Notes: generated from the sequence alone by a model not told the origin. A DNA stretch of 64,000 nt from CAIWHR01 sp963713275 (GCA_963713275.1 CAVQLG010000007.1:62001-126000), one strand, 5' to 3'; shown: positions 19,306 to 28,468, counted from the stretch's first letter. Program-made: numbers and translations.

Positions 19306-20116
19306 ACAGGATCGACGCGACCTTCGCCCGGTTGCGGGCGGCCGGCCGCACCGGGGTGATTCCCTACATCACGGCGGGCGATCCGGCGCCGGCGGCAACG
19401 GTGCCGATCATGCACGCGCTGGTGAAGGCGGGCGCCGACGTGATCGAGCTCGGCGTGCCGTTCTCCGATCCGATGGCCGACGGGCCGGTGATCCAGCGCG
19501 CCTCCGAGCGCGCGCTGGCGCAGGGCGTGGGCCTCGCCGGCGTGCTGGCGATGGTCGCCGCGTTCCGCGCGAGCGACACCGCGACGCCGGTGGTGCTGAT
19601 GGGTTACGCCAACCCGATCGAGGCGATGGGCCAGGCCGCGTTCGCGGCGCGGGCGCACGACGCCGGCGTCGACGGCGTGCTGGTCGTCGACTACCCGCCC
19701 GAGGAGGCCGAGGAGTTCGCGGCGCTCCTCGGCACGCACGGCCTTTCGCCGATCTTCCTCCTGTCGCCGACCACGCCGGAGACGCGCATCGAGCGGGTCG
19801 CGGCGCTCGCGCGCGGCTACGTCTACTACGTGTCGCTGAAGGGCGTGACGGGTGCCGCCAACATCGACACCGGCGCCGTCGCGGACAAGCTCGCCGAGAT
19901 CCGCCGCCACACGGCGCTGCCGGTCGGCGTGGGCTTCGGCATCCGCGACGCGGCCAGCGCGCAGGCGATCGCGAAGGTGGCCGATGCGGTGGTGATCGGC
20001 AGCCGGATCATCGAGGAAATCGAGAGCGGGCTCCTGCGGCGGGGCCCGAGCGCGCCGGCGGTTGGCTCGCGGGCATCCGTCGGGCGGTGGACGGCGTGCC
20101 CAAACGCGCGGCATGA
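19302..20116 (+). CDS. trpA: Tryptophan synthase alpha subunit, with an apparent frameshift near the end
   Basis: TrpA splits indole-3-glycerol phosphate and channels indole to TrpB. Catalytic residues E49 and D60 are visible in VIELGVPFSDPMADGP, and GVGFGIRDAASAQAIAKVAD with VIGSRIIEEIE forms the phosphate site. After about base 20027 the expected C-terminus continues one frame back, as AGGWLAGIRRAVDGVPKRAA ending at TGA 20114. One base is therefore missing in the GGGCTCCTGCGGCGGGGCCC stretch. As printed, the unshifted frame runs straight on into accD. Corrected length is 271 residues, exactly normal, which favours a sequencing error, though a real mutation is possible. Confidence 0.88.
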
Positions 20117-20171
20117 CGGAGGTGCGCGCGGCCCGCGCCGGCGACCGGGCCATGCTCCTGGGGGTCGACCG

Positions 20172-21044
20172 ATGAGCAGCTGGTTGCAGAAACTCCTTCC
20201 GCCGCGGATCAAGAGCACGCCCGGCGGCAAGAAGAACGCGATTCCCGAGGGGCTCTGGATCAAGTGCCCGTCGTGCGAAGCGGTGCTCTATCGCACGGAC
20301 CTCGAGAACAACCTCGGCGTGTGTCCCAAGTGCGGACACCACACGCGAGTGTCGGCGCGCGAGCGCATCGAGCACCTGCTCGACCCCGAAGGACGGTTCG
20401 AGATCGGCGCCGAAGTGCTGCCGGTCGATCCGCTCAAGTTCAAGGACACCAAGAAGTACACCGAGCGGCTGGCGGCGGCGCTCGAGGACACCGGCGAGAC
20501 CGATGCGCTGGTGGCGATGCAGGGCAGCGTGAGGACCGTGCCGCTGGTGCTGGCCGCGTTCGAGTTCGAGTTCATGGGCGGGTCGATGGGCTCGGTGGTC
20601 GGCGAGCGCTTCGTACGCGCGGTGAGGGTCGCGTTCGAGAACCGCCTGCCGTTCGTGTGCATCTCGTCGTCCGGCGGCGCCCGCATGCAGGAGGGCGTCA
20701 ACGCGCTGTTCCAGATGACCAAGACCACGGCGGTGCTGCAGGAGCTCAATCGCGCCCGCTTGCCGTTCGTCTCGGTGCTCACCGACCCGACGATGGGAGG
20801 GGTGTCGGCGTCGTTCGCCTTCGTCGCCGACGTCGTGCTCGCCGAGCCCGGGGCGCTCATCGGCTTCGCCGGCCCGCGCGTCATCGAGCAGACCGTCCGC
20901 GAGAAGCTGCCTGACGGCTTCCAGCGCGCCGAGTTCCTGCTGCAGAAGGGCGCGATCGACATGATCGTCGACCGGCGGCAGCTGCGCGACGAGCTCGCAC
21001 GGCTGCTCGCGCTCCTCACGCGGCAGCCCGCCCCGGCGTCCTGA
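20172..21044 (+). CDS. accD: Acetyl-CoA carboxylase carboxyltransferase subunit beta
   Basis: A 290-residue subunit that, with AccA, moves carboxyl from biotin to acetyl-CoA to give malonyl-CoA for fatty acid synthesis. The zinc ribbon is C32, C35, C51 and C54 (CPSC and CPKC). The crotonase-fold core shows FMGGSMGSVVGE, SSSGGARMQEG and DPTMGGVSASFA. The ATG at 20172 gives the canonical MSSWLQKLLPPRIK start. It sits in the same frame as the broken trpA, so uncorrected translation shows a false TrpA-AccD fusion. folC begins 16 bases downstream; accD-folC is a standard pairing. Confidence 0.96.
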   Translation: MSSWLQKLLPPRIKSTPGGKKNAIPEGLWIKCPSCEAVLYRTDLENNLGVCPKCGHHTRVSARERIEHLLDPEGRFEIGAEVLPVDPLKFKDTKKYTERLAAALEDTGETDALVAMQGSVRTVPLVLAAFEFEFMGGSMGSVVGERFVRAVRVAFENRLPFVCISSSGGARMQEGVNALFQMTKTTAVLQELNRARLPFVSVLTDPTMGGVSASFAFVADVVLAEPGALIGFAGPRVIEQTVREKLPDGFQRAEFLLQKGAIDMIVDRRQLRDELARLLALLTRQPAPAS

Positions 21045-21059
21045 GCACTGGGCCCGCCG

Positions 21060-22352
21060 ATGCGCCGCCCGACCACGCTCCCCGGGTGGCTCGCCTACCT
21101 GCAGACGCTGCACCCGAAGGCGATCGCCATGGGGCTGGACCGCGTGCGCGCCGTGGCGGCGCGCCTGCCGGTGGCGCCCGCCTGCCCCGTGATCACCGTC
21201 GGCGGCACCAACGGCAAGGGCTCGACCTGCGCCATGCTGGAGTCGGTGCTGCGCTGCGGCGGCTACCGCGTCGCGTTGTACACGTCGCCGCACCTGCTGT
21301 GCTACAACGAGCGCGTCCGGGTCGACGGACGCGCGGCGACCGACGAAGCGCTGCTCGCCGCGTTCAACGCGGTCGAGGACGCACGCCTCGGCGCCGAAGC
21401 GGCGCCGGCGCTGACGCAGTTCGAGTTCGGTACGCTCGCCGCGCTCTGGCTCTTCGCTCGCGCGGCGCCCGACGCGGCCGTGCTCGAGGTTGGCCTCGGC
21501 GGGCGTCTGGACGCCGTCAACGTCGTCGCGGCGGACGTCGCGGTCGTGACGACCGTCGACCTCGACCACATGGACTACCTGGGGCCGACGCGCGAGTCGA
21601 TCGGCTACGAGAAGGCCGGGATCTTCCGCCCCGGCCGGCCGGCGGTCTGCGGTGACCCGGCGCCGCCGGCTTCGCTCGTCCTGCACGCGCGCGCGATCGG
21701 CGCACCGCTGCTGCTGCAGGGACGCGATTTCGGCTACTCGGTCGAGGGCGGGCAGTGGCGCTACTACGGTCCCGGCGGGCCCCGCTTCGGGCTTCCCCAT
21801 CCGGCGCTGCGGGGCGCCTACCAGCTCGCCAACGCGGCCACGGGATGCGCGGCGCTCGGACTGCTCGCGAAACGGCTGCCGCTGCCGGCCGCCGCGCTGC
21901 GCGACGGGTTGCTCACGGTCGAGCTGCCGGGACGTTTCCAGGTGCTGCCCGGGCGGCCGACGGTCGTCCTCGACGTCGCCCACAATCCGCAGGCGGCGCG
22001 CGCGCTCGCAAGCGCTCTGGCCACGATGGCTTACCACCCGCGCAGCTTCGCGGTGTTCGGCATGCTCTTCGACAAGGACATCACAGGCGTCGTCGCGGCG
22101 CTGTGCGGGCGCATCGACCGCTGGCACATCGCGCCGCTGCCGGGGGTCCGCGGCGCGACGGCGTCGACCTTGTTTCTGGCGCTGACCGCCGCCGGGGTGG
22201 CGGAGGAGGCGATCGCGGTCTTCCCCGACGTGGCGGCGGCGTTTGCGGCGGCCGAGGGCGAGGCGGACGAAGCTGATAGAATCATCGTCTTCGGTTCGTT
22301 CCTCACCGTCGGTGCGGCACTGGCTGCACTGCGCCGCGGACGCCGCGGCTGA
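21060..22352 (+). CDS. folC: Bifunctional dihydrofolate synthase / folylpolyglutamate synthase
   Basis: A 430-residue Mur-ligase-fold enzyme that adds glutamate to dihydropteroate and extends the polyglutamate tail of folates. The ATP loop is GGTNGKGSTCAMLE near residues 44-57, followed by YTSPHLLCYNERVRVDG, EVGLGGRLDAVN and TTVDLDHMDYLG. DVAHNPQAARAL marks the C-terminal domain. Start ATG 21060 lies 16 bases after accD. TAGAAT at about 22276, near the end of the gene, could act as a -10 for the next gene. Confidence 0.95.
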   Translation: MRRPTTLPGWLAYLQTLHPKAIAMGLDRVRAVAARLPVAPACPVITVGGTNGKGSTCAMLESVLRCGGYRVALYTSPHLLCYNERVRVDGRAATDEALLAAFNAVEDARLGAEAAPALTQFEFGTLAALWLFARAAPDAAVLEVGLGGRLDAVNVVAADVAVVTTVDLDHMDYLGPTRESIGYEKAGIFRPGRPAVCGDPAPPASLVLHARAIGAPLLLQGRDFGYSVEGGQWRYYGPGGPRFGLPHPALRGAYQLANAATGCAALGLLAKRLPLPAAALRDGLLTVELPGRFQVLPGRPTVVLDVAHNPQAARALASALATMAYHPRSFAVFGMLFDKDITGVVAALCGRIDRWHIAPLPGVRGATASTLFLALTAAGVAEEAIAVFPDVAAAFAAAEGEADEADRIIVFGSFLTVGAALAALRRGRRG

Positions 22353-22392
22353 AACGGCGCCCTCTCCCTGCAACGACCGTCTTTCTGCGCGC

Positions 22393-23382
22393 ATGGCCGA
22401 CCGCACGCCCGACAACCCCGATCTCGCCGTCGACGAACTCAAGCGCAAGGCGCGCCGGCGACTCGTCGGCGCTGTCGTTCTCGCGCTGGCGGCCGCCATC
22501 GTCCTGCCGATGCTGCTGGAGAAGGAGCCCAGGCCGCTGGGGGAGGACGTCTCGGTGAGGATTCCTCCGGTCGATGGCAGTCGCCTCGTGCGCAGCCCGG
22601 CAGACAAGGGCACCGGCCCGGTGGCAGGCGCGCCCACTCCAGCCCCGGATAGTGCGCCCGCAAAGACCGAGTCCGATGCACCGCAGGCGATCGCGGCGCC
22701 GAAGGAGGAAGCGCCGGCCAAGAGCGACGCGCCGGGGACGGCGGACGTGCCGGCCAAGGCCGATGCCTCGGCGAAGTTCGATGCAGCTCCCCAGTCCGGC
22801 GGCAGCCCCCCGATCCCGCCGTCGATGGCTCCCTCCGGGGCGCCCAGGGCCGACGTGCCGAAGGGGGCCAAGTCCGAACCGAGTCCCTCGGCGCCGACGG
22901 TGGCCCGCCCTGCTCAGGAGTCCGCTCCGAAGAAGTCGATCGCCGACGTCGAGCAGCAGATGCTGTCGCCGACCCGCAAGCCGACGTCTGCGCCGGCCGC
23001 CGCCGAAGCCGGCCTCGCGGATGCGACGCGGCACCCGCCGGCATCAGCCGCGCAGACTTCCTCGTCGAGCGCTGTCAGCGCCCCGACCGCCGCCAGCGCC
23101 ACGGGCGCTTCGAACGGGGTCCCCGCTGCGGCGCCCGCCGTTGCTGCGGCCGAGGGTTACGTCGTCCAGCTGGCGGCATTCGCCGACGACAAGGGCGCGA
23201 ACGCGCTGGCCGGTCGACTCAAGAAGGGCGGTTACGCTGCTTACGTCGAGCCGGTGCAGACCAGTCGCGGCACGCTGTGGCGCGTGCGCATCGGCGGCCA
23301 TGCTACGCGCGGCGCGGCCGATGCGGCGCGCGAAAAGCTCAAGGCCGAGGGGCACAACGGCATCGTCGTGCCGGCGAGGTAG
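22393..23382 (+). CDS. dedD: SPOR-domain cell-division protein (DedD-like)
   Basis: A 329-residue bitopic protein: a cytosolic tail, one membrane helix (LVGAVVLALAAAIVLPMLL near residues 21-39), a long Ala/Pro/Lys-rich periplasmic linker, and a C-terminal SPOR domain (YVVQLAAFADDKGANALAGR at about 254-273, then WRVRIGG). SPOR domains bind denuded glycan at the septum. Position between folC and cvpA is the DedD place in E. coli and Betaproteobacteria. Low linker conservation is normal. Symbol given by context and architecture. Confidence 0.85.
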   Translation: MADRTPDNPDLAVDELKRKARRRLVGAVVLALAAAIVLPMLLEKEPRPLGEDVSVRIPPVDGSRLVRSPADKGTGPVAGAPTPAPDSAPAKTESDAPQAIAAPKEEAPAKSDAPGTADVPAKADASAKFDAAPQSGGSPPIPPSMAPSGAPRADVPKGAKSEPSPSAPTVARPAQESAPKKSIADVEQQMLSPTRKPTSAPAAAEAGLADATRHPPASAAQTSSSSAVSAPTAASATGASNGVPAAAPAVAAAEGYVVQLAAFADDKGANALAGRLKKGGYAAYVEPVQTSRGTLWRVRIGGHATRGAADAAREKLKAEGHNGIVVPAR

Positions 23383-23549
23383 CGGGGCTCCCTGGCTGCG
23401 GCCGGCCGCAGCCTCCGGTTGCGCACACCCACCGCGCAGCGCCGGAAGACCGTCCGGCGCGCACGCTGTTATCGAGTCCACCCCTGCTCCCGGTCGGCTT
23501 TGCTCCCGCCCCCGATCCACGGCCTCTCCCATTCCCCCCGCGGCTTGCG

Positions 23550-24116
23550 ATGACGGCGTTCGATTGGGCGGTCGTGGCGGTCATCGGAGGGTCGATCCTG
23601 CTGGCGGCGCTGCGCGGTTTCGTCCGTTCGGCGGTCTCGCTCGGCGCCTGGGTGGCGGCGCTTGCGCTGGCGCTGCAGCTCGGTCCCGCCCTCGCGGGGC
23701 ACCTGGCCGGCCTGTCGCTGCCATCCCTGGCCTCGCAGGCGCTGGGTTTCGCGCTGGTGTTCCTCGGCGTCGTCGTCGCCGGCGCGCTCGTCGGCATCGT
23801 GCTCGCGCAAGCGCTGCGGGCGGTGGGACTGGGTGCTGTCGATCGCCTGTTCGGGGCGCTGTTCGGCCTGGGTCGCGGCCTCCTCGTCGTGCTCGCGGGC
23901 GTGCTGCTCGCGGGATTCACGGCCATCCCGCGCCATGATTGGTGGCAGAATTCGGTTCTCGCTGCGCATTTCACCGAGGCGGTGCTGGCGGTGCGGCCGT
24001 ACCTGCCCGCGGAATGGGCGGCGCGTCTCGACTACTCGGCGCCGGGCAGCCCCGGGGCGCCACCGGGGCGCGCGTTCGAACCGCGCAGCTCGAGGAGCCC
24101 GTCGGACTTGGGATGA
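23550..24116 (+). CDS. cvpA: CvpA family membrane protein
   Basis: A 188-residue inner-membrane protein starting MTAFDWAVVAVIGGSILLAA, with about four helices and the conserved GLGAVDRLFGALFGLGRGLL near residue 90. CvpA is required for colicin V export in E. coli and its loss affects envelope tolerance; the molecular role is unclear. It precedes purF, the usual neighbour, behind a 153-base gap that carries an 85-base dispersed repeat. Confidence 0.93.
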   Translation: MTAFDWAVVAVIGGSILLAALRGFVRSAVSLGAWVAALALALQLGPALAGHLAGLSLPSLASQALGFALVFLGVVVAGALVGIVLAQALRAVGLGAVDRLFGALFGLGRGLLVVLAGVLLAGFTAIPRHDWWQNSVLAAHFTEAVLAVRPYLPAEWAARLDYSAPGSPGAPPGRAFEPRSSRSPSDLG

Positions 24117-24174
24117 TGCGGCTGCAGCCGTGGCAGAGCGCTCCACGTTTGGCCGGTATCTCCTTGCCTGTTTC

Positions 24175-24259
24175 CCGATCGCTGCGTCGAGGTTCTCAAC
24201 GTCTGTTATCGCGCTCCGACCGACTCGCTTTCGAACCCCAAGTCCGACACGTCCCCAGG
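24175..24259 (+). repeat. Dispersed 85-base repeat, copy A
   Basis: The segment begins CCGATCGCTGCG and contains TCGCTTTCGAACCCC and AGTCCGAC, ending CCCAGG. A diverged copy in the same orientation is at 38097-38182 with the same blocks in the same order. This copy ends ten bases before the purF start. Function unknown; a decayed mobile repeat or shared regulatory RNA are both possible. Confidence 0.55.
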
Positions 24260-24269
24260 ATCTCAAACC

Positions 24270-25754
24270 ATGTGCGGAATCGTCGGCATCGCCGCCCACA
24301 CGGCCGTCAACCAGCTGCTCTACGACGCGCTGCTGCTGCTTCAGCATCGCGGCCAGGACGCCGCGGGCATCGTCACCAGCGACGGCTCGGTGTTTCACAT
24401 GCACAAGGGCGGCGGCTACGTGCGCGACGTGTTCCGCACCCGAAACATGCGCGACCTCGTGGGCACGCTGGGCATCGGCCACTGCCGCTATCCGACCGCG
24501 GGTTCCGCCGCGTCGGACCTCGAATCCCAGCCGTTCTACGTGAATTCGCCGTTTGGCATCACGCTCGCCCACAACGGCAACCTGACGAACAGCGAGGCGC
24601 TTAAACGCGAGCTGTTTCAGCTCGACTTCCGCCACGTCAACACCAACTCCGATTCCGAGGTCCTGCTCAACGTGCTCGCGCTGGAGCTCGCGCGCGCCAC
24701 GCAGCAGACGCGTCTTTGCGTCGACGCCATCTTCACCGCCGTTGCCGGCGTGCATCGCCGCTGTCGCGGCGCCTACGCGATCGTCGCGATGATCGCCGGC
24801 TATGGGCTGCTCGCGTTCCGCGACCCCTACGGCATCCGGCCGTTGATCATCGGCGTGAACGAGGCGATGGGCGGGACCGAGTACCTCGTCGCGAGCGAAT
24901 CGGTGGCGCTGGAGGCGTTGGGATTCTCCGTGCTGCGCGACGTCGCGCCCGGGGAGGCCGTGTTCGTCGACCAGGCAGGCAGCTTCCACAGCCGGCAGTG
25001 CGCGGCCGACCCTTCGCTCAACCCCTGCATCTTCGAGTACGTCTACCTCGCGCGTCCCGACTCGTTGATCGACGGCGCCTCGGTGTACGAGGCGCGGCTG
25101 CGCATGGGCGGCGAGCTTGCGCGCAAGATCCGTGGCTACGCGGAGGCACAGGACATCGACGTCGTGATTCCGATTCCCGATTCCAGCCGCCCGTCGGCAC
25201 TCGAGCTCGCGAACGTCCTGGGCCTCAAGTACCGCGAGGGCTTCGTCAAGAACCGCTACATCGGTCGCACGTTCATCATGCCGGGCCAGGCCATGCGGCG
25301 CAAGAGCGTGCGCCAGAAGCTGAACCCTTGCGGCGTCGAGTTCCGGGACAAGGTCGTGCTGCTGGTCGACGATTCGATCGTCCGCGGCACCACTTCGCGC
25401 GAGATCGTGCAGATGGCGCGCGAGGCCGGTGCGCGGAAGGTCTATTTCGCGTCGGCAAGCCCGCCGGTGCGCTACCAGAACGTCTACGGCATCGACATGC
25501 CGGACCGCAGCGAGCTGGTCGCGACGGGTCGCAGCGAGGCCGAGGTCGCGCGCGAGATCGGTGCCGACCTTCTCGTCTACCAAGACCTCGATGCGCTGAA
25601 ACGCGCGGCGCGTGAATCCGGCTCCCGGCTGCGCGAGTTCGAAGCGTCCTGCTTCGACGGCAAGTACATCACCGGCGACATCACCGCCGACTACCTCACG
25701 CAACTCGCGCACGACCGCGACGCCCATCGAGGTCAGTTGGGGTCAGAGCCGTAA
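24270..25754 (+). CDS. purF: Amidophosphoribosyltransferase
   Basis: A 494-residue enzyme for the first step of purine synthesis, transferring glutamine amide nitrogen to PRPP. C2 becomes the N-terminal nucleophile (MCGIVGIAAH). Glutaminase motifs HRGQDAAGI and GHCRYPTAGS are present, and the PRPP loop is VLLVDDSIVRGTTSREIV. LNPCIFEYVYLARPDS and IPDSSRPSALELA complete the signature. The last residues (QLGSEP) and the TAA stop are encoded by a GGGGTCAGAGCC repeat arm at 25739-25756, so the native C-terminus was replaced or extended by it. Confidence 0.96.
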   Translation: MCGIVGIAAHTAVNQLLYDALLLLQHRGQDAAGIVTSDGSVFHMHKGGGYVRDVFRTRNMRDLVGTLGIGHCRYPTAGSAASDLESQPFYVNSPFGITLAHNGNLTNSEALKRELFQLDFRHVNTNSDSEVLLNVLALELARATQQTRLCVDAIFTAVAGVHRRCRGAYAIVAMIAGYGLLAFRDPYGIRPLIIGVNEAMGGTEYLVASESVALEALGFSVLRDVAPGEAVFVDQAGSFHSRQCAADPSLNPCIFEYVYLARPDSLIDGASVYEARLRMGGELARKIRGYAEAQDIDVVIPIPDSSRPSALELANVLGLKYREGFVKNRYIGRTFIMPGQAMRRKSVRQKLNPCGVEFRDKVVLLVDDSIVRGTTSREIVQMAREAGARKVYFASASPPVRYQNVYGIDMPDRSELVATGRSEAEVAREIGADLLVYQDLDALKRAARESGSRLREFEASCFDGKYITGDITADYLTQLAHDRDAHRGQLGSEP

Positions 25755-25833
25755 TTGTTCCCGGTCTCCAGCGCCCCCGCTCGGACCGACACGACTGCAG
25801 GATGATGCTCAGGCGAATTACGGCTCTGACCCC
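25739..25833. repeat. Second GGGGTCAGAGCC-type inverted pair
   Basis: GGGGTCAGAGCCGTAATT (25739-25756) and its exact reverse complement (25816-25833) flank 59 bases. The left arm contains the purF stop codon, and the right arm encodes residues 6-11 of the following gene. The arms match those at 8618-8691, while the middle does not. Confidence 0.88.
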
Positions 25834-27049
25834 TATTGCCGTCCTTGCGGTCCTCGCCGTGTGGTTGCTCGCGGTGGAGCGCGCCCCGCGCGTGGATCGG
25901 CAGGTGGTGGTGACACCCGAGATGGTCGAGCGCGCGAAGAAGATCGTCGACACGCATCGCCGGCGCATTCGGCCGGGAACGCTCGCCGTGGTGACGGTCC
26001 GGCCCGACGACGCGGACCTGGCGGCGAACTACTTCGCACACCACTTCGCGCAGGGCAACGCGCGCGTGAGCCTTGCCGACGGCAGCGCCCGCGTGGAAGC
26101 GAGCGTTCCCGTCGGGCGCGGACCTCTGGCGGGCTATCTCAACGTCGACGCGACGGTGATCCAGACGCAGACGCTGCCCGAGGTCTCTTCGCTGCAGGTC
26201 GGCCGGATGCCGATTCCGGGCGGACTCGCCCACGCGCTGGCGCCGGCGCTGCTGCGCGGGCTCGGGCTCGGGCCGGAGCTCGACGTCGCGCTCGCGACGC
26301 TGCGGCAGGTGCGCTTCTCGACACGCGGCGTGAGCGTCGTCTATCGGTGGATGGGCCGCGCCCCGCTGGAGGCCGCGGCGTCGATCTTCGGTCCGCAGGA
26401 CAAGGAAAGACTCCGGGCACAGCAGGCGTTGCTGGCCGAGATCGCGGGCCGCACCGGCGCGACAAAGGTCACGCTCGCCGAGCTGCTGCCGCCGCTCCTG
26501 CGGCTCGCGACCGAGCGTTCGGCGGCGGGCGAGGCGGCGGCGGAGAATCGGGCGGCGATCCTGATCGCAACGGCGCACGCGCTCGGGTTGCCGCTGCGCC
26601 AGTTCGTGCCGGAGGCTGCGGCATGGCCGCAGCCCGCGCGGCAGGCAGTGACGCTCGATGGTCGCGACGACCTGGCCAAGCACTTCCTGCTGTCGGCGAC
26701 GATCGCCGCGTACGCCGATACGGTGCTCGCCGACGCCGTCGGGCTGTACAAGGAGATCGAGGATGCGCGCAGCGGCAGCGGTTTCTCGTTCGACGATCTC
26801 GCGGCGGATCGGTCCGGCGCGAGATTCGGCGACCGCGCGGCCGCCGCCGAGAACTCGGCGCGCGCGCTGCAGCAGCGGGTGGCCGTCGGACTCGACGACG
26901 GCGACCTGATGCCGTCGTGGCGCGACCTGCCTGCGTCGTTGCCCGAGAAGGCGTTCAGGAAGCGCTTCGGAGGATTCGACGCGCCGGCGTATCGGCAGCT
27001 GGTCGACGAGATCGATTCACGCGTCGCCGCGCTGCCGGTCCTGCGCTGA
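25802..27049 (+). CDS. Conserved membrane-anchored protein of unknown function
   Basis: A 415-residue protein with an N-terminal membrane helix (IAVLAVLAVWLLAV) and a soluble remainder. Near residues 130-155 it has IPGGLAHALAPALLRGLGLG; towards the end HFLLSATIAAYADTVLADA and GSGFSFDDLAADRSGARFG, a pattern I have seen in uncharacterised proteobacterial proteins but cannot name. Topology suggests a periplasmic body on a signal anchor. No enzymatic motif is clear. Its first codons (MMLRRITALTP) come from the repeat that also ends purF, so the start is unusual; GTG or TTG starts further in are possible. Downstream is a convergent cytochrome c gene. Confidence 0.7.
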   Translation: MMLRRITALTPIAVLAVLAVWLLAVERAPRVDRQVVVTPEMVERAKKIVDTHRRRIRPGTLAVVTVRPDDADLAANYFAHHFAQGNARVSLADGSARVEASVPVGRGPLAGYLNVDATVIQTQTLPEVSSLQVGRMPIPGGLAHALAPALLRGLGLGPELDVALATLRQVRFSTRGVSVVYRWMGRAPLEAAASIFGPQDKERLRAQQALLAEIAGRTGATKVTLAELLPPLLRLATERSAAGEAAAENRAAILIATAHALGLPLRQFVPEAAAWPQPARQAVTLDGRDDLAKHFLLSATIAAYADTVLADAVGLYKEIEDARSGSGFSFDDLAADRSGARFGDRAAAAENSARALQQRVAVGLDDGDLMPSWRDLPASLPEKAFRKRFGGFDAPAYRQLVDEIDSRVAALPVLR

Positions 27050-27354
27050 GCGCCTGTGACGCAATCGTCGCCCGCGGGATGGGATGCAGGCCGACGGCGC
27101 AGAACGGAGCAGGGGCCCCGCTTGCGGGGATGCGACCCCGCCGCGGGTGTGGCGGGCGGTGCGCGTCGTCGGCGTCCCCTTTCGCGACCCGATTCCCAAA
27201 AGGGCCCCGCGGGCAGCGCTCCGGGGCGCCCGCGAGCGAGCGACGAGACAGATCAAGTAGGTGGGCGAGGAGTGAGCGAGTGAGCAACGACGCCGACCGC
27301 CCGTGCAGCCGATTCGTTCCCAGGCTCTGACCGGCACCACCGCGCGACCAGCGG
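27050..27354. other. Intergenic repeat-bearing gap between convergent genes
   Basis: No gene is supported. It carries CCCGATTCCC...GGCAGCGCTCCGGGGCGCCCG (27188-27232) and GGAGCAGGGGCCCCGCTTGCGGGG-like sequence (27098-27130). Both blocks recur, in the opposite order, at 61856-61938. GC-rich hairpins here could end transcription of both flanking genes. Confidence 0.55.
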
Positions 27355-28411
27355 TTACTTCGCCGCCGCGGTCATGTAGTCGACGCTCGCCTTGACCTCG
27401 GCATCCGACAGCGCAGCGTTGCCGCCCTTGGCCGGCATCGCGCCCTTGCCCTTGAGCGCGCTCGCGTACAGGGCGTCGGCCCCGGTCTTGAGCCGCGGCG
27501 CCCACGCGGCCTTGTCGTCCAACTTCGGCGCGCCGGCGGCACCCGAGGCGTGGCAGGCCATGCAGGCAGTGTCGTAGACCTTCTTGCCGTCGACGGCTGC
27601 TGCGGGCGCGGCAGCCGCGGCGAGCGGCCGGCGCGGCGGCGACGGCGGCCGTCCCGGCGCCGGAATTCATCATGAACTCGACCGCGCGCTTGACTTCGGC
27701 ATCGGTCAGGTCGGCGAGGCCGCCACGCGCCGGCATGCCGGCGTGCCCCTTGATCGCCGACTTGACGACCGGATCCAGCCCGCGCTTGACGCGGGATGTC
27801 CAGGCCGCCCGATCGCCGATCTTCGGCGCGCCGCCCTGCCCGGTCTGGTGACACTTCCCGCACGCAGCGGCGACGACCTGTTCGCCGGTGCGGCCTTCGA
27901 GCGGCGCCGCGGGACGGGCGACCGCCGCCGGGCCGGCGGGCTCCAGCCAGCCGGCCCCGGCCTTGTTGACCAGGAAGGCCACCGCGCGCTGGACTTCGAT
28001 GTCTTCGAGGTTCGGGTTGCCCCCCTTGGCGGGCATCGCGCGGATGCCCGCGATGGCGTGCTCGTAGGTCAACTTCGGCCCCTGGGCGATCACCTTCGCC
28101 CAGGCGCCCCTGTCGCCGATCTTGTGCGCGCCGGCGAGGCCGCCCTCGTGGCAGCTCTTGCACACCTGCTCGTAGACCTGGTCGCCGGTGAGCGCGCCCT
28201 TGGGGCCTGCGGCGACGGCGAGCTTGATCTCGCCGACCGGCTTGATGCGGTTAAGCACGCCGTGGTCGTCCTCGCCCGGGCCCTTGGGGCGGCTGGAAAC
28301 GAGCTGCGAGAGCAGGACGATGAGTACGATCGGGATGGCGAACCCCGCCACGACGACGACGACGAGTTGCTTCCAGTTCTTGATCGGGGAGGAGTGCTGG
28401 TGGTCGCTCAT
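27355..28411 (-). CDS. Membrane-anchored cytochrome c with three haem domains, frameshifted
   Basis: The protein starts MSDHQHSSPIKNWKQL, has one membrane helix (VVVVVAGFAIPIVLIVLLSQ) and then three cytochrome c5-like domains, with haem motifs CKSCH, CGKCH and CMACH, each followed by an AMPAKGG or GMPARGG-type methionine loop. It probably carries electrons between respiratory complexes in the periplasm. Domains one and two are in one frame; domain three is in another. One surplus base in the GC-rich linker at about 27615-27640 accounts for it. A tri-domain form is longer than usual two-domain relatives. Promoter at 28469-28498. Confidence 0.82.
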
Positions 28412-28468
28412 GGGCGGTCCTGTCCGAGGGCGAGCGCGTGGGGCGCGGTCGTGTGCGATAAGCGGTGC

